A DNA stretch of 64,000 bases, taken from positions 1 to 64,000 of the forward strand of contig CANEHT010000006.1 of assembly GCA_947427385.1 (NCBI GenBank), written 5' to 3'. The notes beneath the pieces were generated by a model. That model was not told the DNA's origin and did no database searches. It saw only the letters and a program-made list of their open reading frames with translations. Of the stretch, positions 1 through 9,464 are shown piece by piece. The position numbers and the translations under genes are program-made. This DNA is from an uncultured Clostridia bacterium (lineage in GTDB: Bacteria > Bacillota > Clostridia > Lachnospirales > CAMVHY01). Position 1 is the first letter of the stretch; every line of letters starts with the position of its first letter.

Positions 1-72
1 GAACAACCACCAGAACAACCAGCTGAACAACCACCAGAACAACCAGCTGAACAACCACCAGAACAACCAGCT
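1..72 (+). repeat. Three 24-bp coding tandem repeats (EQPPEQPA)
   Basis: Three perfect head-to-tail copies of a 24-bp unit encode EQPPEQPA in frame. The array may continue upstream of the window. Perfect DNA identity suggests recent expansion or continuing copy-number change. Confidence 0.95.
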
Positions 73-648
73 GAACAACAACAACAAAATGAATCAACTA
101 AACAAAATGAAGTACAATCTGAGCAAACAAATAACAAAAGCTCAAAAAGCAAATGGCTATTTATGATTGCAGGTGGACTTTTAGTTGCTGCAGGAATAGC
201 AATGAGTTTCTTAACTTTCGGTTTTGGCATAATTCCTTTTGGCACAGCAGCGGCAGCACTTTCAGTTGCTATACCGTCAGCTCTTGGTACAGCTTTAGTT
301 ACTGGTGCTTCAATTCAATTTGCTAAAAGAAAAATGAGTAAGATTGCAATAGCTGCAATAGCTTTAGGTGCTGCTATCACTTTATCAGCAATATTATTGA
401 GCGTATTTACATTTGGATTAGGAGTTGGAGCTGTTGCTTTGGCTGGTACAGTTGTCGCAGGTCTTGCTATTGGTATACCAGTAGCTTTGGGTGCAAGTTC
501 AATTATTGCTGCTTCAATTTATGTTTGTTTAACTAAAACACCTGAAGGGTATACGGAATTATCAGATTTTTCAAAGCAAAAAAATAAATCTAATACTGAA
601 CAAGATTCTCCAAATTCAGAATTAGGAAATAATCAGCAATCAATATAA
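1..648 (+). CDS. Partial repeat-bearing hydrophobic membrane protein (5' end outside window)
   Basis: The reading frame is open from base 1, so the gene starts before the window. The visible 215 residues begin with three exact copies of EQPPEQPA (24-bp units, bases 1-72), then a Gln/Asn/Ser/Lys-rich linker, then about 125 hydrophobic Gly/Ala-rich residues (from about base 150 to 540), then a charged Asn/Ser/Gln-rich tail. The hydrophobic part looks like two related halves: each has an S-F-L/V-T-F-G-F/L-G core followed by an Ala-rich stretch and an Ile-Pro. An ATG at base 163 lies inside the hydrophobic region and has no SD, so it is not the start. A terminator follows at once. I do not recognise the family. 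A surface or membrane protein with an extended Pro/Gln arm is the only inference I make. Confidence 0.8.
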   Translation, partial: EQPPEQPAEQPPEQPAEQPPEQPAEQQQQNESTKQNEVQSEQTNNKSSKSKWLFMIAGGLLVAAGIAMSFLTFGFGIIPFGTAAAALSVAIPSALGTALVTGASIQFAKRKMSKIAIAAIALGAAITLSAILLSVFTFGLGVGAVALAGTVVAGLAIGIPVALGASSIIAASIYVCLTKTPEGYTELSDFSKQKNKSNTEQDSPNSELGNNQQSI

Positions 649-657
649 TAAAAAACA

Positions 658-696
658 AAAATGAACTCATTTACACAAATGGGTTCATTTTTTTTG
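658..696 (+). terminator. Rho-independent terminator
   Basis: An inverted repeat with arms AAATGAAC and GTTCATTT and an inner CATTT/AAATG stem is followed by a T run, directly after the stop of the first gene. Confidence 0.85.
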
Positions 697-804
697 TAAA
701 AAATTTTTCAGACAAAATTATTTTCCTCAAACAAAATTATTTTTTTGGTGAAAAATATTTTACCCAGATAAAAATATTTTTACCTACCGTATAAAAAAAT
801 TCCC

Positions 805-833
805 TTGACTTATTTACTTATTAATGATACAAT
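805..833 (+). promoter_or_regulatory. Sigma-A promoter of grpE-dnaK
   Basis: TTGACT (805-810) and TACAAT (828-833) are separated by 17 bp and lie just upstream of the CIRCE operator. The start of transcription should fall near 840. Confidence 0.85.
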
Positions 834-844
834 CTTTTTTGTAA

Positions 845-871
845 TTAGCACTCTTATTCTTCGAGTGCTAA
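845..871 (+). promoter_or_regulatory. CIRCE operator (HrcA binding site)
   Basis: The sequence is a perfect 9-9-9 inverted repeat, TTAGCACTC then nine bases then GAGTGCTAA, matching the CIRCE consensus exactly. It lies between the promoter and the grpE SD. HrcA is expected to repress grpE-dnaK here and release it on heat shock. Confidence 0.97.
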
Positions 872-899
872 CTAATGATATGATTGGAGGTATTTAAAT

Positions 900-3333
<2,434 letters not shown>

Positions 3334-3362
3334 GTAAAACCTTACTTTTCTTGAAAAAAAAT

Positions 3363-3493
3363 TCTTTACTTTTTCTTTGAAAAGAAAAAGTAACAAAAAG
3401 AAACTTTAGCAAAAAAATCTTTGTGCGTCTGCACAAAGATTTTTTATAAAGTTTTTTTGGGTTCTTTTTTTACAAAAAAAAGGAATGGTTTTT
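3363..3493. repeat. Cloverleaf palindromic repeat, copy 1
   Basis: The apex hairpin TCTTTGTGC/GCACAAAGA (about 3418-3441) is flanked by arms that pair with each other (AAAGAAACTTTA with TAAAGTTTTTTT), and the distal part of each arm is itself a hairpin (ACTTTTTCTTTG/AAAAGAAAAAGT on the left). Related copies lie at 17373, 49729 and 49943. It sits after dnaK, where its T runs could also act as a terminator. Confidence 0.85.
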
Positions 3494-3509
3494 AGCAATA
3501 AAAAAAGTA

Positions 3510-3581
<72 letters not shown>

Positions 3582-3589
3582 AATTTAGA

Positions 3590-3661
3590 TGACTCGTAGG
3601 GGATTTGAACCCCTGTTACAGCCGTGAAAGGGCCGTGTCTTAACCACTTGACCAACGAGCC
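3590..3661 (-). tRNA. tRNA-Glu(UUC)
   Basis: On the minus strand the acceptor GGCTCGT pairs with ACGAGTC, the anticodon loop CTTTCAC gives UUC, and the T arm is CAGGGGTTCAAATCCCCT. No CCA is encoded. It lies 8 bases upstream of tRNA-Cys, in the same transcript. Confidence 0.95.
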
Positions 3662-3671
3662 ATAAAAAAAA

Positions 3672-3743
3672 CTCCCCGAGCAGGATTCGAACCAGCGACC
3701 CTTCGGTTAACAGCCGAATGCTCTACCGCTGAGCTATCGAGGA
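3672..3743 (-). tRNA. tRNA-Asn(GUU)
   Basis: On the minus strand the acceptor TCCTCGA pairs with TCGGGGA, the anticodon stem TTCGG/CCGAA encloses loop CTGTTAA with anticodon GUU, and the T loop is GGTTCGAATCC. No CCA is encoded. It is the first gene of the Asn-Glu-Cys tRNA operon. Confidence 0.95.
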
Positions 3744-3755
3744 TTAACATAAATT

Positions 3756-3784
3756 ATAATAACATAAAAAAAGTTACGTGTCAA
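3756..3784 (-). promoter_or_regulatory. Promoter of the tRNA Asn-Glu-Cys operon
   Basis: Reading the minus strand, TTGACA (3784-3779) and TATTAT (3761-3756) are spaced by 17 bp, 12 bases before tRNA-Asn. Confidence 0.8.
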
Positions 3785-3818
3785 GAGTAAATTTAAAAAT
3801 ATTTTTTCTATGAAAGAA

Positions 3819-3847
3819 TTGCCTAAAAATTTTTTTTGATGTATAAT
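3819..3847 (+). promoter_or_regulatory. Promoter of tRNA-Arg
   Basis: TTGCCT (3819-3824) and a consensus TATAAT (3842-3847) are separated by 17 bp, 12 bases before tRNA-Arg. It is divergent from the other tRNA promoter. Confidence 0.75.
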
Positions 3848-3859
3848 AACTAAGGGTTA

Positions 3860-3931
3860 GTGCTCATAGCGAAACGGATATCGCGCACCCCTCCTAAGGG
3901 TGAATTATGGGTTCGATTCCCATTGGGCACA
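3860..3931 (+). tRNA. tRNA-Arg(CCU)
   Basis: The acceptor GTGCTCA pairs with TGGGCAC, the anticodon stem CACCC/GGGTG encloses loop CTCCTAA with anticodon CCU, and the T arm is ATGGGTTCGATTCCCAT. No CCA is encoded. Confidence 0.95.
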
Positions 3932-3964
3932 TTTATTTTTATTTACATAAAGGAGTGAGTAAGG

Positions 3965-4444
3965 ATGTTGGCATTTGCCAAGGGAGATAAAATTGTTCAT
4001 CCAATGTATGGCGCTGGCGTTATTTATAATATTGAGGAGAAATCAGTAGATGGCCAAACGAAACCTTACTACATAATAAAAATTCCGATAAATGACTTAC
4101 AAGTAAGTGTTTCAGTAAATAAGGCAAATTCATTGCATATGCGTCAAGTTTTAGAGAAAACAAAATTGATGGACATAATCGCTAAGGCTGAATTCAAACC
4201 TAATAGTTCTAAGAATTGGACCACTACCTATAATGAAAATTTACTAAACGTTAAATCAGGTGATATCGAAAAAGTTGCGGGCGTTTTAAAATATCTCTCA
4301 CATAAAGAACGTGGAAAAACTTTATCAACTGCCGAGAAAAAATTAATGAATTCGGCAAAACAAATTGTTTTAAGTGAAATAATTTTATCGTGCGGAATAA
4401 AAAGAAGTGATGCTGAATTAATGCTTAAAAAATCAATTGGCTAG
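3965..4444 (+). CDS. CarD-family transcription regulator
   Basis: The N-terminal 60 residues (FAKGDKIVHPMYGAGVI, a Tyr-rich sheet, then SVSVNKAN) match the RNA-polymerase-interacting domain of the CarD/CdnL/TRCF family. The rest is helical, ending in a Lys-rich segment with the conserved L-S-x-A-E-K-K-L-M-x-x-A stretch. Such proteins bind the beta subunit of RNA polymerase and steady open promoter complexes. The length of 159 residues is normal. An AAAGGAGTG SD precedes the ATG, and the tRNA-Arg promoter may read into the gene. Its 3' end overlaps the convergent rsmA by 12 bp. Confidence 0.9.
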   Translation: MLAFAKGDKIVHPMYGAGVIYNIEEKSVDGQTKPYYIIKIPINDLQVSVSVNKANSLHMRQVLEKTKLMDIIAKAEFKPNSSKNWTTTYNENLLNVKSGDIEKVAGVLKYLSHKERGKTLSTAEKKLMNSAKQIVLSEIILSCGIKRSDAELMLKKSIG

Positions 4445-5245
4445 TTTTTTAATTTGTTTCGCAAGTTCTATAAAATTTTCAATGGTTAATGCTTCACCAC
4501 GGATATTTTTGTCCAAATTATTTTGGATTAAAATATCCGTTATTTTTTGCTTTGATAATCCATAAAAATTATCAAGACAGTTTATCAAAGTTTTACGACG
4601 TTTTGAAAACGCACGCTGTACAAGTTCAAACAAAAATTTTTCTTCATGCAAACCTTTCATTGTAAATTTGATTACTGTTGATTCAACTTTTGGACGCGGT
4701 AGAAATGAATTGCTTGAAGCTTTTGTGATTTCTGATATGTCAGCATAAAATTGTGAGAAAATTGATAAAGAACCGTAAGATTTTGTTGATGGACGTGCAA
4801 AAATTCTTTCGCCAACTTCTTTTTGCACCATCACAATCATTGATTGAATTTGTAATGTCAAACATTTTGTAATTACGGCTGTAGAGATGTAGTAGGGGAG
4901 ATTTGAAACAATTTTTACATTTTTACCGTCAATTAATTTTTGCAAATCAAACTTCAAAATATCAGCATTTATGATTTGCAAATTTTTTTGTGCCGCAAAT
5001 TTTTCTTGCAAAACTTTTACCAAATCTTTATCAAGTTCTATCGCAAATAGTTTATTCGCACGAAGTAAAAATTGTGTCAAAGTTCCGATGCCCGGCCCAA
5101 TTTCAATTATCGTATCATTTTCAGTTATATCAACTGCATCAATAATTTTCTTGATAATATTTTGGTCAATAAGAAAATTTTGTCCAAATTTTTTTTTTAT
5201 ATTCAAATTGTAATATTTCACAGTTTGTAACGTATTACGTAACAT
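4433..5245 (-). CDS. rsmA: 16S rRNA dimethyladenosine transferase RsmA/KsgA
   Basis: The enzyme dimethylates two adjacent adenosines near the 3' end of 16S rRNA, using S-adenosylmethionine, late in 30S assembly. Motifs seen in the 270 residues are KKFGQNFLID near residue 18, the SAM-binding EIGPGIGTLT near 48, the catalytic NLPYYIST near 115, and a C-terminal domain with FLPRPKVESTVIKF and AFSKRRKTL. It is divergent from the hydrolase gene at 5358 and convergent with the carD-like gene. Confidence 0.97.
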   Translation of the reverse strand: MLRNTLQTVKYYNLNIKKKFGQNFLIDQNIIKKIIDAVDITENDTIIEIGPGIGTLTQFLLRANKLFAIELDKDLVKVLQEKFAAQKNLQIINADILKFDLQKLIDGKNVKIVSNLPYYISTAVITKCLTLQIQSMIVMVQKEVGERIFARPSTKSYGSLSIFSQFYADISEITKASSNSFLPRPKVESTVIKFTMKGLHEEKFLFELVQRAFSKRRKTLINCLDNFYGLSKQKITDILIQNNLDKNIRGEALTIENFIELAKQIKKLAN

Positions 5246-5317
5246 TTAAATTTTCTCCGTTTTTATAATTTTGTCCGTCGATTAATTTAATATCATTTGC
5301 AAAGTAAATTTTATGCC

Positions 5318-5341
5318 ATTATATCATAGTAGTGATATAAT
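5318..5341. promoter_or_regulatory. Inverted repeat overlapping a possible -10 element
   Basis: ATTATATCA, six bases, then TGATATAAT forms a perfect 9-bp inverted repeat 17 bases before the hydrolase start. The right arm contains TATAAT. It could be an operator or simply a symmetric promoter region. Confidence 0.45.
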
Positions 5342-5357
5342 TTTTGTGGGTGATAAA

Positions 5358-6329
5358 ATGTGCGATAAAAATCTTTTTGAGTTTGCTAATAATTTTTGTA
5401 TTGATGAAAATAATTATGCGACACAAATGGATGAAGAAGTTTTACCATTTATATCGCAATATGAAAAAAGTGGATATTTTATAGGCGTTGATAATACAAA
5501 TTTATTTTACAGAAAATTTGAACTGGAGAATTCAAAAGCTACAGTTGTAATTGTTCACGGCTTTACGGAAAATTCTCAGCGCTATGATGAATTGATATAC
5601 TATTTTTTGAAGCAGAATTATTCGGTTTATATTTATGACCAAAGATGTCATGGTTTATCAGACAGATTGTCAGAAACTTATAACATGGTTTATATAAAAA
5701 AATTTGACGATTACGTTGAAGATTTAAATAAATTTTTAAATGAGTATGTAAAATCCTCACGAATAATTTTATACGGACATTCAATGGGTTCAACGGTAAT
5801 AATAAGATTTTTGCAGACACAAAATTTTAATGTAGACTTTTGTATATTATCAGCGCCAATGCTTGAGATTTCAACAAAACCGTATCCGACTAAAGTTGTA
5901 AATTTATATTCTAATGCTAAAGCCGAAAAAAAATATTGTCCTGGACATAATGATTTTGATTTAGAAAATAGACTTAACAATTCCGATTACAAAAATTTTC
6001 CTCGATATATTTATAGTGTCAAAAAAGAATCTGCAAATCCAAAATTAATTACAAGTGGCGCAAGTTTCGGTTGGTTTAAAGAATCAGTAAGAGCGATAAA
6101 AAATATATTTATGCCTGAAAATCTTGCAAAAATAAAAACGCCGATTGCATTGTTCCAATATGGAAATGACAAAACTGTTTTGCCAAATAATCAAAATAAA
6201 TTTGCGAAATTAGTTCCAAGCTGCGGAATTTACCGAATAAATAAATCTTTGCATAATATTTATTACATGAATAACAAAATTTTAGGAACATATTTGCAAA
6301 AAATTTTTGAACTTATTGAATCGGTTTGA
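5358..6329 (+). CDS. Alpha/beta hydrolase, lysophospholipase or monoacylglycerol-lipase type
   Basis: The 323-residue protein has the alpha/beta-hydrolase core: VIVHGFTENSQRYDEL (oxyanion region), YDQRCHGLSDR, and the nucleophile elbow LYGHSMGST with Ser near residue 141. The likely acid is in YGNDKTVLP, and the likely His is in SLHNIYYM near the C-terminus. This pattern is typical of the PldB/Yju3 group that splits lysophospholipids or monoglycerides. I chose the ATG at 5358 because GGGTGAT precedes it, whereas an in-frame ATG at 5313 has no SD. There is no signal peptide, so it is cytoplasmic. The substrate is not known. Confidence 0.88.
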   Translation: MCDKNLFEFANNFCIDENNYATQMDEEVLPFISQYEKSGYFIGVDNTNLFYRKFELENSKATVVIVHGFTENSQRYDELIYYFLKQNYSVYIYDQRCHGLSDRLSETYNMVYIKKFDDYVEDLNKFLNEYVKSSRIILYGHSMGSTVIIRFLQTQNFNVDFCILSAPMLEISTKPYPTKVVNLYSNAKAEKKYCPGHNDFDLENRLNNSDYKNFPRYIYSVKKESANPKLITSGASFGWFKESVRAIKNIFMPENLAKIKTPIALFQYGNDKTVLPNNQNKFAKLVPSCGIYRINKSLHNIYYMNNKILGTYLQKIFELIESV

Positions 6330-6346
6330 ATAAGAGAGGATTTTAG

Positions 6347-6817
6347 ATGAATATTGAAATAAAAAAAGCTAAGTTTGATGATATCGAATTATTGATAAAA
6401 TTGCGTATGAAAGTTTTAAGTGAAGTTTTTTCAATTCCATCAAATCAGTCATTGAAAAATTTAGAACATGAAAATCGAATATATTATCAAAATACACTTT
6501 CAAAAGACGAACATATAGCTTGTTTTGCTTACATTGATAATAAAGTAGTTGGTTGTGGAGGAATTTGTTTTTATCGAGAATTACCATCACCGGACAATAT
6601 AAATGGAAATTGCGCTTATTTAATGAATATTTATACGCGGCCTGAATTTCGTGGTCAAGGTATAGGTGGTAAAATTGTAAATTGGCTTGTTCAACAAGCA
6701 CAAAATAAAAAAGTTATGAAAATTTATCTTGAATCTTCTGAATACGGTCATTCATTGTATCAAAAATTAGGTTTTCACGATATGTATAACTATATGAATT
6801 TAAAAAATAATCTATAA
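6347..6817 (+). CDS. GNAT-family N-acetyltransferase
   Basis: The 156-residue protein carries the acetyl-CoA-binding motif RPEFRGQGIGGKIV near residues 97-110, preceded by YLMNIYT (beta 4) and followed by YLESSEYGHSLYQKLGF. It follows the hydrolase gene after 17 bp with an AGAGAGG SD and is probably co-transcribed. The substrate cannot be read from the sequence. Confidence 0.88.
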   Translation: MNIEIKKAKFDDIELLIKLRMKVLSEVFSIPSNQSLKNLEHENRIYYQNTLSKDEHIACFAYIDNKVVGCGGICFYRELPSPDNINGNCAYLMNIYTRPEFRGQGIGGKIVNWLVQQAQNKKVMKIYLESSEYGHSLYQKLGFHDMYNYMNLKNNL

Positions 6818-6880
6818 ATAAAAATGAAATTTTTGATGAAATTAATTTTGTTGAAAGCAATATTTGAATTTATAAAAAAT

Positions 6881-6907
6881 AAAACGAACCAGAACGGTTC
6901 GTTTTTT
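6881..6907. terminator. Bidirectional terminator
   Basis: AAAACGAACC, five bases, GGTTCGTTTT is followed by T on one side and preceded by A on the other. It separates the convergent GNAT and glyS genes. Confidence 0.9.
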
Positions 6908-8282
6908 AGTAGGCAATTTTATTTTTTATTTCATCAATTAAATTTTCTATTTTAATTCTGTGTTGCTGCATAGTATCGCGTTCACGCAATGTTACACAAT
7001 TATCATTTGGTGAATCAAAATCGTATGTGATACAAAATGGCGTACCGATTTCATCTTGACGACGATAGCGTTTACCAATTGAACCAACTTCGTCAAAATC
7101 ACACATAAAATATTTGCTAAGCATTTCGTAAATTTTTATTGATGGTTCGGATAATTTTTTTGACAATGGCAAAATTGCAGCTTTAATCGGAGCCAATGCA
7201 GGATGTAATTTTAAAACATTTCGTGTTTCATCATTTAATTTTTCTTCACAGCATGAATCGCACAAAAATGCTAGCATAACTCTATCGACGCCAACAGATG
7301 GTTCAATACAATTAGGTATGAATTTTTCGTTTGTTTGGCTGTCAAAATATTTTATATCTTGTCGTGAATATTTTTCATGCTGCTGCAAATCAAAATTTCC
7401 ACGGTCGGCAATTCCCCAAAGTTCTCCCCAACCAAATGGAAATAAATATTCGATGTCGCTTGTAGCATTACTGTAGTGAGACAATTCTTCTTTTTCGTGA
7501 TCACGCACTCGGAGATTTTTTTCAGTTAAATTTAAATTTAAAAGCCATTTATAGCAAAAATCACGCCAATATGAAAACCATTTTTGACTTTCTTGTGGCG
7601 TACAAAAAAATTCAAGTTCCATTTGTTCAAATTCACGTGTCCGAAAAGTAAAATTTCCCGGCGTGATTTCATTACGGAAAGATTTACCGATTTGGCCGAT
7701 TCCAAACGGTAATTTTTTTCGTGACGTACGTAAAACATTATTGAAGTTGACAAAAATTCCTTGAGCAGTTTCCGGTCGCAAATATGCGACATTTTTATTT
7801 TCTTCAGTAACACCGATAAATGTTTTGAACATCAAATTAAATTGACGTATTTCTGTAAAATTATTTACGCCACATTCATCGCATTTAATATTATTTTCGC
7901 GGATAAAGTCCATCATTTTTTGATTTGACCACGCTGAAATATTCTCGTGCAAATTATTATCGCGCATAAAATTTTCAATTAAGTGGTCGGCACGAAATCG
8001 ATTATGACAATTTTTACAATCAATAAGTGGATCGGAAAAGCCACTTAAATGTCCTGATGCTTGCCAAATTTCCGGATTCATTAATATTGAACTGTCCAAG
8101 CCAACGTTCAATGGTTGTTCTTGAATAAATTTTTTCCACCAAGCTTTTTTGATATTATTTTTCAATTCGACGCCGAGTGGTCCGTAGTCCCAAGTATTTG
8201 CGAGTCCACCGTAAATTTCGGAACCGGGATAAATAAATCCGCGACCTTTACACAAAGCAATAATTTTTTCCAAATCAGCCAT
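6906..8282 (-). CDS. glyS: Glycyl-tRNA synthetase, single-chain type
   Basis: This class II synthetase charges tRNA-Gly. The 458-residue length fits the homodimeric GlyS type, not the alpha2-beta2 GlyQ/GlyS enzyme. Seen are [15 protein letters not shown], a Cys pair motif [17 protein letters not shown], class II motif 2 in SFRNEITP...[14 protein letters not shown]-like sequence, and motif 3 [10 protein letters not shown]. The ATG at 8282 is preceded by GGGAG; an in-frame TTG seven codons upstream would leave no SD. No T-box leader is visible in the short upstream gap. Confidence 0.97.
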   Translation of the reverse strand: MADLEKIIALCKGRGFIYPGSEIYGGLANTWDYGPLGVELKNNIKKAWWKKFIQEQPLNVGLDSSILMNPEIWQASGHLSGFSDPLIDCKNCHNRFRADHLIENFMRDNNLHENISAWSNQKMMDFIRENNIKCDECGVNNFTEIRQFNLMFKTFIGVTEENKNVAYLRPETAQGIFVNFNNVLRTSRKKLPFGIGQIGKSFRNEITPGNFTFRTREFEQMELEFFCTPQESQKWFSYWRDFCYKWLLNLNLTEKNLRVRDHEKEELSHYSNATSDIEYLFPFGWGELWGIADRGNFDLQQHEKYSRQDIKYFDSQTNEKFIPNCIEPSVGVDRVMLAFLCDSCCEEKLNDETRNVLKLHPALAPIKAAILPLSKKLSEPSIKIYEMLSKYFMCDFDEVGSIGKRYRRQDEIGTPFCITYDFDSPNDNCVTLRERDTMQQHRIKIENLIDEIKNKIAY

Positions 8283-8326
8283 TATAATCAACTCCCGCAG
8301 CAATTATATTTCATTGCGAGATAAAT

Positions 8327-9214
8327 TTAAAGAAATTTGCGTGCGGTTAAAAAATGTTTAACATTGTCATAAAAAATTTTTTCAGTGATTTGTTTGCCAT
8401 AAAGTTTTTTAAACAAATTGTAAACATTTTTCATATCAGCAACATTTTTTATTGGACTCGGATATCTATCGGCGCCGTCAAAATCACAGCCTAAACAAAT
8501 ATTTTCTTCGCCGATTAAATTTAGCAAATGGTCCGTGTGTTTTGCGATATCATTTAAATTTGCAACGCCATCCGAAATAAAATCTGAATATAAATTCAAA
8601 CCGATTAATCCATTTTTTTCTTTGATAGCTAAAATTTGCTCGTCATCTAAATTTCTAGCGTTATCACAAATTTTTCGGCAATTTGAATGACTAGCGACGA
8701 TAGAATTTTTTGAGAGTTTATATACGTCCCAAAAAGTTTTTTCAGAGGCATGTGAGACATCGATTATCATATTTAATTCGTCCATTAGCTCTACAACTTC
8801 GCCGCCAAATTTTTTCAGTCCGCATTGAGATTTTACGCCGCCAGCCAAATCATTTTCATAATTCCAAGTGAGAGTGAGTAAAATTACGCCCATATCGTGA
8901 AATTTTTTGAGATTATCCAAATTATTTTCGAGAGCTTCGCCACCTTCTATTGCCAAAAAAAATTTCATATTCGTAAAATATGTTTTATATTTTTCAATTT
9001 GTTTTGTGTAATATTTTATAAATTCGACAGTATTATCAAATGGTTTTGCTAAATATTTTTTATCGAGCCATATCGCAAAAAATTGAATAACTGAATCGAA
9101 TGTCGATAACTTTTTAATATCGACTTGACAAAAATTTTGATAGATATCGGCGTCGTGCTCAAACATTTTCGTAATTGTATCGCAATGTAAGTCTGCAAAG
9201 TTTATAGTAACCAC
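8327..9214 (-). CDS. Membrane-type dipeptidase (peptidase family M19)
   Basis: The 295-residue protein has the M19 zinc ligands: LHCDT near residue 9, the bridging Glu in AIEGGEAL, SHASEKTF, VASHSNCR, and LGCDFDGADRYPSPI. Family members hydrolyse dipeptides, including those with D-residues. The family is often called membrane dipeptidase, but no signal or anchor is seen here. The apparent GTG start lies almost on top of its AAGGAAG SD, so the exact start is uncertain; it must lie before the HxD motif. It is the last gene of a run after spoIIE and the 80-residue membrane protein. Confidence 0.93.
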   Translation of the reverse strand: MVTINFADLHCDTITKMFEHDADIYQNFCQVDIKKLSTFDSVIQFFAIWLDKKYLAKPFDNTVEFIKYYTKQIEKYKTYFTNMKFFLAIEGGEALENNLDNLKKFHDMGVILLTLTWNYENDLAGGVKSQCGLKKFGGEVVELMDELNMIIDVSHASEKTFWDVYKLSKNSIVASHSNCRKICDNARNLDDEQILAIKEKNGLIGLNLYSDFISDGVANLNDIAKHTDHLLNLIGEENICLGCDFDGADRYPSPIKNVADMKNVYNLFKKLYGKQITEKIFYDNVKHFLTARKFL

Positions 9215-9221
9215 TTCCTTT

Positions 9222-9464
9222 TTAAATTATAGATAAAATTTTGATACTGATAAGCAAAATTAAAATAAGTAGGACAAAATAAAAAATGCACTCCAAAATC
9301 ATTTTTACTTTTATTATATTTTCTCCTTTAATTTTATTGATAATTTTATCGGCTAAAATTAAATCAGGTGCGGTTTCTTTCATAACAAATATAACTTCGT
9401 CGTAAAATTTTGACTCATCACCTTTAATTATTATAGTTTTTTGTGGCGCTAAATTTTTTCCCAT
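9222..9464 (-). CDS. Small membrane protein, unknown
   Basis: The 80-residue protein has a polar N-terminal half (KTIIIKGDESKFYDEVIF) and one C-terminal hydrophobic helix from about residue 57 to 80. Its start overlaps the end of spoIIE by 16 bp, so the two are translationally coupled. I do not recognise the family. Its placement suggests expression with spoIIE. Confidence 0.65.
   Translation of the reverse strand: MGKNLAPQKTIIIKGDESKFYDEVIFVMKETAPDLILADKIINKIKGENIIKVKMILECIFYFVLLILILLISIKILSII

Noticed and set aside
1-72. Short tandem repeat taken as a CRISPR-like array
   Set aside because: The units are contiguous 24-mers without spacers and encode a repeated peptide in frame.
649-804. 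Gene in the gap before grpE
   Set aside because: Only A/T-rich DNA with a terminator at its left end; no ORF with an SD.
8283-8326. T-box leader for glyS (and for asnS at 63150-63162)
   Set aside because: The upstream gaps are far too short for a T-box, and no T-box motif is seen.
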